Origin: Puccinia triticina
Lineage: Eukaryota > Basidiomycota > Pucciniomycetes > Pucciniales > Pucciniaceae
Length of the DNA stretch: 64,000 nt
Direction of reading: 5' to 3'
NCBI RefSeq assembly: GCF_026914185.1
Contig: NC_070571.1
Location: 1,798,001-1,862,000, forward strand
Notes under the pieces: model-generated
Told to the model about the DNA's origin: nothing
The model's database searches: none
The model's input: the letters and a program-made list of their open reading frames with translations, nothing else
Shown here: piece by piece, positions 8,826 to 19,737 of the stretch
Layout of the letters: each line of letters opens with the position of its first letter
How positions within the stretch are numbered: position 1 is the first letter of the stretch
Position numbers and translations under genes: made by a program

Positions 8826-11210
8826 TTACTTCCAGTGTATTGATATTTCTGGTAGTAAAGTTGGTTTTGAGTTTCAAAAAAATAAATCTGGGACATAATG
8901 TTTTGAGAATCATTTTATAGAGGCCAAGAACCATGAAATAACAGATACTGTAGTGCAGAAGATTTTTATCCTAACTCTGATACACTAACTTTCAGTGAAA
9001 TCATGGTTATCCAAAAGAAATAAACTACCTGTTTGGGTATATTGAGTGTATCCTGGATAACAATACCCAAGATCTTTAATGAGAAAATTTAGATACACTA
9101 ACTGTTAGTGTATTAGTATATAATTGGGAATAACAATACCCCATTTGTCTCACCAAATAACCATGGATACATTAAGGGATATTGGCCCGTAGTGTATTGT
9201 AGTGGCCCATTGTTGCTCCCAGAAAACTGTGGCAAACCCTCACTGTCATTGGAGGACTTCCTGTCAATATGGAAATCCAGATCTGAGCGGCCAGATTTCA
9301 GATTTTGCGGGAAATCTAAGTCCCCAAAGATCCCCAAAGTGATCCAGGGATCTAAAGTTCAGATTTCCCTGCAAAATCTAAAATTCCAGATTTACTCAAA
9401 AGCACCAGGAATTCCTCCATTGCCAAATTTGGTAGTGATAGCCTTGGGTTTCAACAAACTAATCCTCTTAAATTATCCCCCCAATGGTGAGTTCTCACTG
9501 AATCTGCGCTAGAACTATGTGCACAGGCTGCAACCCAATCATCCCCGCCAACGCCTCCGGAGGCTACGCCTGTGAGGCCAACACTTGAAATGGTGGCCAG
9601 GATGGTGGAGGAGGCAACTTATGAGGCCCTGGCCAGGCCCAGGGGGTTGAAGCAGCACCAAAGATAGAGGTGCATATTTCCTGGTTGTAAGCAAAATAAC
9701 AGCAAGGTGGTCAGCAATCATCTGCTCATAGATTAGTGAACCAGGTGAGGCGGACGTGGAAGAGCAGCAGGTGATTGTCCCAAAGCCCCTTGTTGTCTTG
9801 CAAGCCACATTGGGGATTACAATTAGAAAGCTGTAGTACATCATGCTGAGGTCCTGGAGGAGGGTGTTGTCACACTTGAGCTGCTCCTTGAAACAGGTCG
9901 TTCTTTGTTGGGCTGAGCTTGATCCTGCAGCCCTGGTGGAGTGAGTTCATGATCTTTAGAACTGAAATCCCCTTTTATTTGTGTTCCAGATACCCCCAAT
10001 ACCGTCTGATCAATGAACAATGACAGGACCTTTACTGTTGCTGACGGCCTTGGGCTGGGAGGGCATTATGTGGCTGGTGGAAATGTGTCAAAATTTGGGC
10101 TTTAAGATGCTAGATCTGGTGGGTAGCCCACTGAGACCTGGAAATAAGCTGCAGCACGTCTGCGGCCGTGGGGGGCTTGCCAAATTTGGGGCCATCCTTG
10201 ATACTATTAACTAATGTGGCAGATCTGGTGGGCAGGCAGATTGGGTCGGGTGGTCCTCCTGAGCTGGATGGTCTTGGGGGGCATGCTGTCCTTCTTGGGC
10301 TGGTTGGGTGACCTCCTGTGATTGGAAGGAGGAGGCAGGTCATTGAGGGCAGATTCCGGGGCAGATGGCCAACGGAGACAGCCAAGTCACTGTACTTTAT
10401 GTTGCCCAGATAATATGTAATATTCTGGGGCCCAGCCTGGTGCGATCTTGGGATTGTGATTATCAGAACCACATCCTCTGTGCCCACCTCCAAACATAAA
10501 TTGTCAAGGTCAGCATCAACGGGCCCTGCCTAGCGCCGCGGCGCTGTCTGCCCAACTGCTGGCTCAACGGGCCCAATAAGGGCTTCATCCAATCAAAACC
10601 TGCACTGATCTTCAATGCATTCATGTAATCTTTGCTCTGTTAGTGTTGGTCCTTACCTTCATGGCTTTTTTTTTGCAGCCGGTCCAGCAAGACCAAGGAA
10701 ATAAGCAGAGTGCTGTTGTTCAATCTTTTGTAAGAATGTTTGAATGATTGAAAGCGGGCGCGAGATTGTTCAAACAATGCTTGGTAGTGTTTCCAATGGT
10801 GTTCACCTTCATCAGAAATCTGGCTAGCTATCTCTGAAGGTCAACTTTGATTTGGATCCAGTTTTTGTTTTTTAACATGATGTTCCACCCTCTTCAGGAT
10901 TGGTTTGGAAGCTCTCCGTGATTTTTGTGCTTCAGAAGCCTTGCTAGAGTAGCAGGCGCCATTGTGAGTGGTTGTTTCCAAATTCTCTTCTGCCTAACTA
11001 AGCCAGGAGGCCAGGAAGTCTCATAACATGTGCCATACATAAATGCATAAAAATATGGAAATACTAAAGCTTCAAGGGCTCTCTAAAACCTTTATACAGC
11101 TTTAGGATGATTTTTCCCCCAGAAATATGAAAAACCATTGGAAAAAATCAGAAAAAAAGGGCTCTTCCCAAAAAAAAATGAATATTTTTTCCCCAAAATT
11201 TGGGATGCCC
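8826..11210. other. Gene-poor stretch, no supported coding sequence
   Basis: Open frames are short and have no recognisable motif, codon pattern or paired splice sites. Includes a diverged inverted motif (GATACACTAACTGTTAGTG, about 9092) that mirrors 6645-6680, and a patch of repeated AATCT/GATCC words at 9270-9400. Possibly a graveyard of old insertions. Confidence 0.4.
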
Positions 11211-11227
11211 CTGTGGGGTTAGTTGAG

Positions 11228-11466
11228 AAGAGCTGCAGGGCACTGTACTCCTTTCTAATCCTGGGAATAAGTGCTGCATGCAGACACTCCTCCCCACCCA
11301 AAAGCATGCACCAAACACAGCTTACATAAGCTGCAGGTGCATACAACATACTTAGTCATCAATTAAGCCCGCACCAATGCAGTTGACCACCCGGATTAGC
11401 ACCAATCCCAGAGTAAGCTAATCTGCTACTCCTCAAGTTAAACCTGCACCAATGTGGATGCTCTTA
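11228..11466. mobile_element. MITE family M, copy 1
   Basis: Closely related to 30750-30983. Both copies contain CTAATCCTGGGA-TAAG-GCTGCATGC, then CACTCCTCCCCACCCAAAAG, then a hairpin around CAGCTTACATAAGCTG, and end CGATGCGGATGCTCTTA or its diverged form CAATGTGGATGCTCTTA. Only the right end is recognisable in this copy. Non-coding. Confidence 0.7.
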
Positions 11467-12467
11467 AAGGGTGATGTGTCCTGGTGCCGGTCATTGTTGC
11501 GCGCCAGTTGCCGCAAGGCCCCTGTGGCATTCTGGGTACCTCCCCATGAGGTAAGGGCAGGCAGGGCATCAAAGCTGTTCTATGGGGGTGGTCTCTCATG
11601 TGTGGGTCACCATGGAGTAATCTTAGGGTCCCTTTGGTGTGTCTGGCTGGGGCTCAGATGGGGTGCATCACCTTTTCTTGTTTTTCCCCACTGTTTATTG
11701 GTCTGGGAGACCCATATTGGTTGACCTCAGGCTGTTACCCGGGGTTTGGGTTGGGGCATGAGTGCTCAGCCCGCACCCTGAACCCTGTATGCCCCGATCC
11801 CCATGGCATGACTTTTTCTCCAAGACGGGTCAGGCCCGGCCTGGCAGGGAAATTCGTAGCCCTTGGAGGAACCCTTCAACCAACAAATAGATGAATCTGA
11901 AGGCCAGCAAAGCCTCCCCCCTCCTTGTATAGGCAATTTCACGGCCGTATTGGATGGACACGTGTGTTTTTGCCTTCTCCACTGATTTTTAGGCAACCAA
12001 CCTTGATTTTATTCCTGCCAAGTTACCAACACAACATGCAAATTTCATATGATCATTCCTGCATGAGAACTTGAATTCAAAAAATGACTAAAAAATTGCT
12101 CAAATACCTATCCTGAGCAATTTACCCATAAAAATGCAATGCCCCGGGGTTCAGGGCATGTCAGAGTGCAATCCCAAGCCTTGAAACCCGGGGTCCAAGC
12201 ACTGGAGCATGGCCTCGGGGCATGGGTTTAGGTTACAGCCTTATATTGCCCCAAACAACCTCCCTGCAGGGGGTTGTGGTTGCAACCCCTTTCACCTAAC
12301 TTAACACAAGCACCAGGGAAAAAAAGTAGTCAATTGATGGCAAGTGACATGATGCAGCTTTGTTTTCAGCTCCAACACTGCTCCAATGCTGCTCCTCTCC
12401 ACCAGCACATCTAGGGATCACATGGCAGGTGTCAGGATCAAGGATCAAAGTACTCAATTTGACAAAA
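11467..12467. other. Intergenic, no gene supported
   Basis: Moderately GC-rich sequence with interrupted frames. The GGGGTTCAGGGCATG / CCCGGGGTCCAAGCAC words at 12150-12240 suggest decayed low-copy repeats. Confidence 0.35.
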
Positions 12468-12472
12468 CTAGA

Positions 12473-12932
12473 TCAAGGGTGAAAGTGCTGCGCTTCAAAA
12501 AGCACAGGGCAGCGTGAAGCGCAGCGGTTTTGGTGGCCGCTGCGCTGCGCTGAAAGTAGCGGCCCCGCCCGCTGCGCTACCGCTTTTTGGGTCTGGCAAG
12601 AAGCAGGGACCCGCTACTTTCAGCGGTAGCGCAGCTGAACCATCACTGCGCTACCGCTTTTTGAGCTGGCCGCGTAGCGCTCCCCCACTGCCAGCCAAAA
12701 AAGTGCAGCGCAGCTGTTTTGGTGGCCGCTGCGCGGCGCTGAAAGGAGCAGCCCCGCCCGCTGCGCTACCACTTTTTGGGTCGGGGAAAAAGCAGACCCC
12801 CGCTATTTTCAGTGGTAGCGCAGCGGGACTGGCGCTGCGCTACCGCTTTTTGGGCTGACCGCGCAGCGGTTCCCCGCTGCGCTGCGCTAAAAGACCGCTT
12901 TTTTGTAGCGCAGCGCAGCTTTTCAGCCTTGA
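12473..12932. mobile_element. GC-rich foldback MITE with 5-bp target duplication CTAGA
   Basis: Flanked by CTAGA at 12468-12472 and 12933-12937. Ends read TCAAGGGTGAAA (left) and the complement of TCAAGGCTGAAA (right). The body is two imperfect tandem copies of a block built from GCGCAGCGG/CCGCTGCGC words (CGCTACCGCTTTTTGGG repeated). An open frame across it is a by-product of the repeat and is not considered a gene. Confidence 0.8.
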
Positions 12933-12937
12933 CTAGA

Positions 12938-13510
12938 TGATGCTCAGCTTTGGCCCTGGCCCAGCTGATGCTCAGATTTTACCCTGGCTCAGCTGATGCT
13001 CAGTTTTTGTCCTGGCCCAGCTGATGCTCAGCTTTGGCACCGGCCCCCTGATGATCATCTATGACCCTGGCACAGCTGATGCTCAGCCTTGGCTGTGGCT
13101 AAGCTGATGCTCAGCTTGGGCCCTAGCCTAGCTGATTTTCAACTCTGGTCCTGTCCAAGCTGATTCCCAATTTTTCTCCCTGGCCTGGCTCAGCTGATAC
13201 TCAGGGCCAGCTGGACCAGGACTGGGTCAAAGCTGAGCATCAGCTGGGACAGAACTAGGAAAAAGCTGAGCAAGGACTGGTACAAAGCTGAGCATCAGCT
13301 GTTCCAGGACTAGTACAAAGCTGAGCATCAGCTGTTCCAGGACTAGTACAAAGCTGAGCATCAGCTGGGCAAGGACTGGTAAAAATGTTTTATTCCAATT
13401 CTGAGAGTGAGCTGCGTGAAAAAGCTGAGTATGAGCTGAGCAAAAATCTAAGTATGAGCTGGGTACCAAAGCTGAGTCTCAGCTGGACAGAGCTGAGGAT
13501 CAGTTGGGCT
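12938..13510. repeat. Inverted minisatellite (AGCTGATGCTCAG units, turning at ~13200)
   Basis: 12938-13200 is a tandem run of ~32-bp units CAGCTGATGCTCAGCTTTGGCCCTGGC-like. From 13205 to 13510 the same unit runs in the opposite direction (AAGCTGAGCATCAGCTG...). The two runs form one large imperfect palindrome. It begins directly after the target duplication of the preceding element. Confidence 0.8.
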
Positions 13511-16190
13511 CATAAAAAACTGAACAGGACCTCCTTGGTAAATTTTGGAATTTGAGGAGATGGCTGGGGGATTGGGGTAGATAGTGGATAGATATTGGAT
13601 AGATGTTGGGTAGCTGGCTAGAGCTGGTGTGATTCCACTTGTCATGAACTGAATATTTTATTTTCCTGGTGAAGTCCCCCTGGTGGGAGGCTTGCTGTGG
13701 CTGGCTGCAAAGCAGCCCCTCCCACAGGGAGGGACTTGCATATTATCCCCCAATTTCATAGGGGAGCAGAAAGTACCAAATGGCTCTGAGGTTTTTTAAC
13801 TTTTCAATAGCTCTGCCCCCAGCACCTCCAAAAGTCTGAGCCACAGCTTTCTGGCCCTTTGGCATCTCCTCAGAATTTTTGTATCACCATCAATGTATTT
13901 TGAATAAATTTTTGAAAATTGAACTCCTGCACAAGGATTCACAAGGCTGTATTGCTTGTAGATCCTGTGAATCCAAAAATCTGCATGCTTCCTAGGTTGT
14001 ATGCAGAAACTTGACAAATTGTATGTAAATATTGTGTTTTGATAAATTGTTGGACAAATCAAGGCATCCAATGACTGAAAGTTATGTGCTAATGCTGCAC
14101 AGCAGCAATTTTTTCCTTTGGTTTTGCCACCCACAGCGGAAATTCATGACATCATATGCCTTGCTTAATTAAGCAGCGGCAAGCTTCCCACCCCATCTGA
14201 TGAACGCCGACCACCATTTCTGTGCCTTTGGTTGCTTCTCTTGACAAAACAGGCCTCACAAATACAAATCACACAATGGGCTTCCGGCCCTAAGCTCCGG
14301 AAACAAAGGTTCACGCCGTCCAAATGGCCCTTGAGGGCCTGTCTTCTCCAGCAATTCACCAACTTCTTGGATGTTTGATTTAGTGGCAGTCTTTTGCTCG
14401 ATGGATGACTCTTTACCAAGAAACTTGGTGTGTGATCAGGGACCCGGATTCTTACAAAACCCGTGGCCAACCGGTAGCCCTCTCTCAAGACAAATGTGCC
14501 TTTGTGATCAAGCTTGTACAACTCAAACCAGACTTTTTTCTGCATGAGATTCGAGAGAAACTGTAAGACTCAACCAAAGTCCTGCTCAGCACCGCAGGTG
14601 TTCACCGTAAACTCTTCAAATGTTTGGTGATCACCCTGAAAAAACTTGAAACCAAAAACATTCGGAAATGTCTGGTTGCTAAATATGTGTTCATGGAGCG
14701 GACAGATTTTTATTCAGCCAAGTCCTTATTGTTTACAGGTGTGTATATCCAGCCAAACTTTCTTTTTTGATCCCAAATCTGATGTTTTTTGATTGGTTGG
14801 CTGTTTAGATGAGAGTGCCTTCTGAAACAAGGATCTTCTCCCATCACTTGACAGGTTGCCACAAGGCACCCCCTTGGAGCAACTTCTTGTCAATCAGAAT
14901 ACAGCCCAACTCAGCCTGCTCCCAGCGATCTCAATCAAAGAACTGGTGAGCCTCACAACAACTTTTCATATGTTCACCGGTCGCCAATTTGAGCATTTTT
15001 GGGAATTTGACTTGGCAGTTGCCAGTATTGTCAGAATTTCCACTGACTTTCCCCTACTCAAAAGCTTCCTAGAATGAAAGGCTACCCTGACGTTATGGTG
15101 CTCCGCTCGGTGGGGCCGGCGGCAGCGCTGTGAGGGGAAGATGTCAAGTGACTGCCCTCAGAATGGTCCGAGTGAAATCGCCGGTGTGATCGAGAATAGA
15201 TAACTGGTGTGTGGGGGGTGGTTTTGAGAGTTCGCCGGGGTTTGGATCCTCGGCGGCGTTTGTGTTTGGGTGTTGGGGTTTTCAGGGATCAGGCTTGGTG
15301 CACAGGTATCGCAAAAGAATCAAAAAAAAAAATCCATCGAATTTCTTTGATAGCCCGTCGTGGATCAGACTGAATGCCATGGCCTCCCATCCTCCAAGCT
15401 CGCCGGGAACTTGGATTCCTGGAGGCCTGTCACAGACATGTCATCATCTCCTCGCGCGCCATGCGCGCGCACACACCACAGACAACAGAGAGATAGAAAA
15501 GAAAAAAAAAGACAACACAAAGAAGAAAAAGGAAGAGAAATAAAACCAAGAGCTGAAAACATGAAACCAATGAGGACCACAACTTAAGAAGATGAGAAAG
15601 GAACCAGGAAGAATGGAAATGGACATGGCTGAGGAAGACAAGGAAGAAACAAAACCAGAAAAGACAAACAACTAGGAATAAATCCACAGGTAGTCTGTGT
15701 TAGGACCAAGAAAGGTGAAGAAGGATAGGGAGCTGGAAAAGGGAAAGATGAGAACAGTAAAAGTAAAAGGGGAAGTATGGGAGATAGAGGGGAAAGATAA
15801 GGGTTTTGAGGGATCTTGAGTCTTGAGGGATCTTGAGTCTGATCTTGTTCCTGAATACGTGCACCGGTGTGGCCACCACAACGTGAATTCTTTTTATATG
15901 TGATAACGCTACATACCATCAAGGCAAGCAAGCTCCAGCCTTGTGTTATGCTGCTGGCATCTATTTTTCAACATATCTTGAAACAAAAATAATTACCTGT
16001 GACACTTCCAGATCTTTTTTGCCAGATTGTGAGAGTTAATTCCTGTCTGCGGTGGGCTGCGCCTGCAAATTCTTATTTTTGATTGAGAACAAGTCTTGGT
16101 ACTCTGATTGGCCAAACAGTAAAAAGGTCAGGAGGACCAAGCAAGAATGGAATCAACAATGAACTTACCCCTCCTCATCTCACTGCTCAT
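13511..16190. other. Gene-poor stretch with a purine-rich strand segment
   Basis: No gene is supported. A small hairpin lies at 13673-13738, where AAGTCCCCCTGGTGGGAG pairs with CTCCCACAGGGAGGGACTT. 15480-15850 is strongly purine-biased on the plus strand (GAAAAAGG words), which creates several low-complexity frames on the minus strand that I do not regard as genes. Two minus-strand frames at 13796-14134 and 14165-14545 show no known motif. Confidence 0.4.
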
Positions 16191-16200
16191 CACCCTCCAG

Positions 16201-16677
16201 CAACACTGGGTCGCTACGCTACGCTACGCTATTTCTGCGCTACGCGTTAGCGTAGCGGCAAAAAGCGCCCATCTATTTTGCATAGCGTTAGCGCGCTGTT
16301 AGCGCCGCTACGCTGCGCTAATTTTCAGCGGCGCTAACAGCGCGCCAATTCTTTGTTAGCGTTAGCGCGCCGCTACAGTTGCTACGCTGCGCTGCGCTGC
16401 GCTAAAGCGCTTTTAGCGGAAAAAATGCCCTTTTTTCCCGCTAAAGGCGCTGTAGCGCAGCGTAGCGCGCGCTCTTTTGCGCCCTGCATGTGTAGCGTTA
16501 GCGCAATTGCGCGCATCTGCGCTAACGCTACGCTATCAGCTAAAATAGCTGCGCACCGCGTGCGCGTAGCGTTAGCGCATATGCGTGCAATTGCGCTAAC
16601 GCTACGCTAAAAAATAGCGCATTTGTGCTGCGCTATGCTACGCTAACCGCTATGGTTAGCGTAGCGACCCAGTGTTG
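16201..16677. mobile_element. Foldback MITE of TAGCGTAGCG words with 7-bp target duplication CCTCCAG
   Basis: Termini CAACACTGGGTCGCTACGCTA are perfectly inverted at the right end (TAGCGTAGCGACCCAGTGTTG). CCTCCAG flanks both sides (16194-16200 and 16678-16684). The interior is almost entirely GCGTTAGCGC / GCTACGCTGCGC words, so most of the element can self-pair. Confidence 0.88.
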
Positions 16678-17740
16678 CCTCCAGCCACTCTTTTTCAGGC
16701 TGTTCTCCTTGAGTTTCTCGCCCATTGCAAGCCTACTGAAAAGCTTGGAAAGAGCAAGGTAGAACTGCATCAACAATGAATTTACTCTTGTCATCTCAGT
16801 CTTCATCACCTACTCCCTCAACACCACAACACTGATTACAAGTCAGGTTCATTTAATCTGTGTCTTTGTTCTTGAGGTAATTCAGTAGGTCAACCTCTGT
16901 CAAACCAAGTCCACCAGAAAATAAAGTGACAAGAAGTGGCATGGCCCAAGCTCTGTACGTGGGTAGAAGGATGGAAAAGTTGACAAGTGAGGTGACAACA
17001 AAAAAAGCCACAAACGATTTTACTGCATTCTTGATTGTTGATGTTCTGCTCCTGGTCTCTTTGCTTGACTTTTTCCCAATCCACCATGTCTTGTTATTAC
17101 AAAATGAATCAGAATGGGTCAAAATCTGCATGCACCTGCATAGATGAGTGATTGTAGCTCACAGCTTGGTGGACATGATCAAGCTTGGCAGACCAAGAGG
17201 CAATTCAGGAGTTTGATTGATGTTCCTCTATCAGAAACCAAGTCCTTGGTTATTATAAACACCAAAGAAGGAAAGAATGGTGAGCTGTTGGGAATGAAAC
17301 CATACCAAAGAGCTTGAAGGTTGTGGTGCAGTGGAATCTGGATGACCTGCTGCTGCATGCAGAAAAAACAAAGAAAAGCATTAACATCTGGGGTTTACAG
17401 TCAAAAAAAGCTATCATGTGCTCTGCACTTACAGTTAGTTGAGCCAGTGGTAGGCCATTTTGGTGAAGGCACCAGTTCTTGCTATTGGAGAGGTACCCTG
17501 GAAGTGGTGTTTCCCTAGCAAAAAGATTGATCCTGTACTGCAACATTTTTGTTGCTGAGGCTTTGAGGGTTGGGTTTATTGGACGGTGGTGGAGGGCCGG
17601 ATGCTAGTCAACTGCTCTGGGGCTGACTGGGTGCACTGGTCTACTGGCTGCTGTGGCCGAGATGATTGTCAATGACAACATCATGGCCTTGGAGGGGTAA
17701 AAACCAAGAGCCTTGAAGCTTGGGTGAAAATCCAGGAAAA
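16678..17740. other. Intergenic; partial direct duplication of the left flank
   Basis: 16755-16835 resembles 16138-16210 in the same orientation (ATCAACAATGAA-TTAC...TCATCTCA...TCATCACC). The MITE above therefore lies between two diverged direct repeats. No coding sequence is supported. Confidence 0.4.
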
Positions 17741-18560
17741 TCCTGCAGATCCGTCCAAGGATTCTTCAAAACACAATCAGTTACACCCATTCCTGGAAAT
17801 GCCCTGCATCCCGCCGACGTTTCTGACTGAGAAATGTCCAGAGGATATCTGGGGAGCATCCAGCAGACGCAAGGTGCAATGAGCATCACTTGGATGCTTC
17901 CGGAAGCGTCCAAGTGATGCTTTGCCCTTCAAACCATTGGGCGGACATCAAAAATTGTTGCTGTCCATTGGACACTCTAAAATTGAGAGTGTCCAATAGA
18001 CATCAGATAAAGCTGTTGACCGGACACTCTTGGTTGAGAATGTCCGGTGGACACCAAAACTGTCGTCCATCGGAGACTCCAGCCAGAGTGTCCGATGGAT
18101 GTCTGCAAACAATTGTCCAGTGGTTTGTAGTGGGTGTGTGGGGGCCTGATCATAGCATAGCTGGCAGCAAGTGCCCTAGTTGCAGCTAATCCCTCACCCT
18201 CTCCTGTTTTTGATTCCGAGTCCGCTCGTAACCCCCCCCCCCCCCCCCCCCCCCAACCCCATCTGCTTAGCAGCGAGACCTTGTGACCGGTCCGCCCGGC
18301 AAGCCGCAGTCACCCCCCCACCATACGATCAGGCCAGCAGAGCTGGCCTGACATTTTGAACAAAAGGACATTGTGGCCCACATCCTGCTGATGTTTGCTC
18401 ACCATCCAGCAGATGCATACAGGGGAAATGTCCGCCATCAAGCATTACAATTGGCATCCAGCGGAAGTTTCCTGCAGCGCCAGAGCTGGACATCCACGGA
18501 CATGTCCATTAATTCAACGTCTGCGACGGCCTGTGGTGTAATATCACCACCGTGCTTCCC
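17741..18560. repeat. Hairpin-rich GGACA/TGTCC repeat region with a 23-nt poly-C tract
   Basis: AGCATCACTTGGATGCTTCC pairs with the adjacent GGAAGCGTCCAAGTGATGCT (about 17882-17921). Further units (GGACACTC...GAGTGTCC) follow to 18125. 18232-18254 is an uninterrupted run of 23 C. No gene. It probably derives from another foldback family. Confidence 0.6.
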
Positions 18561-18859
18561 TCTGGCCAAATGCAGATCCACAGATGGATCTTCCAAACTT
18601 AAGACATGGTTTGGAATTTTGTTTGGCTGCCTCGGCCTAGATTCCTGGACACTTTTACCGCTAGGGATTGCAGTCTTTAGATTGAGAGGCTGGAACAGGT
18701 GTCAAAATTTGCGCATTCATCAACGCTACAAGACTGTCCATTCAGTTTTTTGTTGTTGTTTTTATTACACTTTATCGGGCTGTATTTTTCTTTTTTGCAC
18801 TGAATACCCCCTCTGCTCCCGCCAAAATTGAGGGATAGCAAGTAAGCCTCTCCTACGGA

Positions 18860-19360
18860 AGTGGTAGGTTATTGGAACTTGTCAACAACTTCTCGAGCCC
18901 ATTTGAAAAGTCTTTCCCCGTGGTAGACTATTTTATTAATTATCTCCCAGAAGATGCCGCTGGTTGTTTCAGTTATACTTACTATAAGACTTGGTTCAAC
19001 ACCTGGAAAACCACCTTCAATTCTGTGATCCAGGCGCTCATGGATGTTATAAACCAGTTCAAGTACATTGATTGCGAGTGTGGTCGTTGTGGCCGGTCAC
19101 GTGCAGATTGGGCCCGTTGGCGATGGCAGGATGAGCGAAACAACGTAACCTTGGTCGGCAGGACTAACGAAATTAACCAACCTCGGTCCGAATTTGATAT
19201 CTCCTTTGGCCGACTGAATCTACACCAATACTAGTCGTACCACTATCAAGCTTATTGTGTTCTGCTAGCCTGTTAAGACCGGTGATCAAGACTATATTTC
19301 TACAATTTACGAGGACAGACAACAAACAAAGTACAGCTGGCAGCAAAACTTCTCCAAAAG
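18860..19360 (+). pseudogene. 5'-truncated copy of the multicopy family found at 1.35-2.5 kb
   Basis: The frame LVNNFSSPFEKSFPVVDYF...YYKTWFNTWKTTFNSV matches the C-terminal block of the 1350-2498 protein, and 19175-19360 matches that gene's 3' flank. The N-terminal ~300 codons are absent: upstream sequence is unrelated and has no continuing frame. This copy retains a longer C-terminus (about 55 more residues, including CECGRCG). I regard it as a truncated duplicate. Confidence 0.7.
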
Positions 19361-19737
19361 TCAAGCCATATGATCACTATAACTAGTTTATTTTCTGCCA
19401 TACCATTGGTTGCTTTGAGTGTTGTACTTCTGACTGCAAATCTATAGGTTCTTGGAGCTTTGTGGGCCAAAGTCAACAATTGGTGATGGATGCCTTACTT
19501 CTTCCAAATGAAAACAAAAGGAAGAAAAACATATTGCCTCCTCGATGTTGTGCTTATTTTGTTATCTATATATGTAAACATATAAGAATTAATCAAATCA
19601 GAAGGAAAAGGAAAGAAAAGATGAGCAGCTTGTTGTTTAGCACAGGAATTGGAAAAAGATAGACAACTTCACGAAAAATAGGCAATGTGAGGATTGGAGG
19701 TCGAGGACACATCTCAAAGAAACAAGTTGTTTTCGGT
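19361..19737. other. 3' flank of CYT1, nothing else seen
   Basis: AT-rich, no gene. Presumably contains the CYT1 3' UTR and polyadenylation signals, which I cannot place with confidence. Confidence 0.4.

Noticed and set aside
9539..10493. Minus-strand frames suggesting a decayed transposase
   Set aside because: Fragments such as MMYYSFLIVIPNV hinted at a DDE protein, but no catalytic motif or continuous frame could be found.
12514..12858. 114-codon plus-strand frame
   Set aside because: It is the translation of two tandem GC-rich repeat units inside a MITE (the same peptide twice), not a gene.
13796..14545. Two adjacent minus-strand frames of 112 and 126 codons
   Set aside because: No recognisable motif, no shared splice structure, and sequence character like the surrounding decayed DNA.
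15365..15931. Four overlapping hydrophobic minus-strand frames
   Set aside because: Caused by the purine-rich plus strand giving Phe/Leu/Ser-rich translations; no conserved motif.
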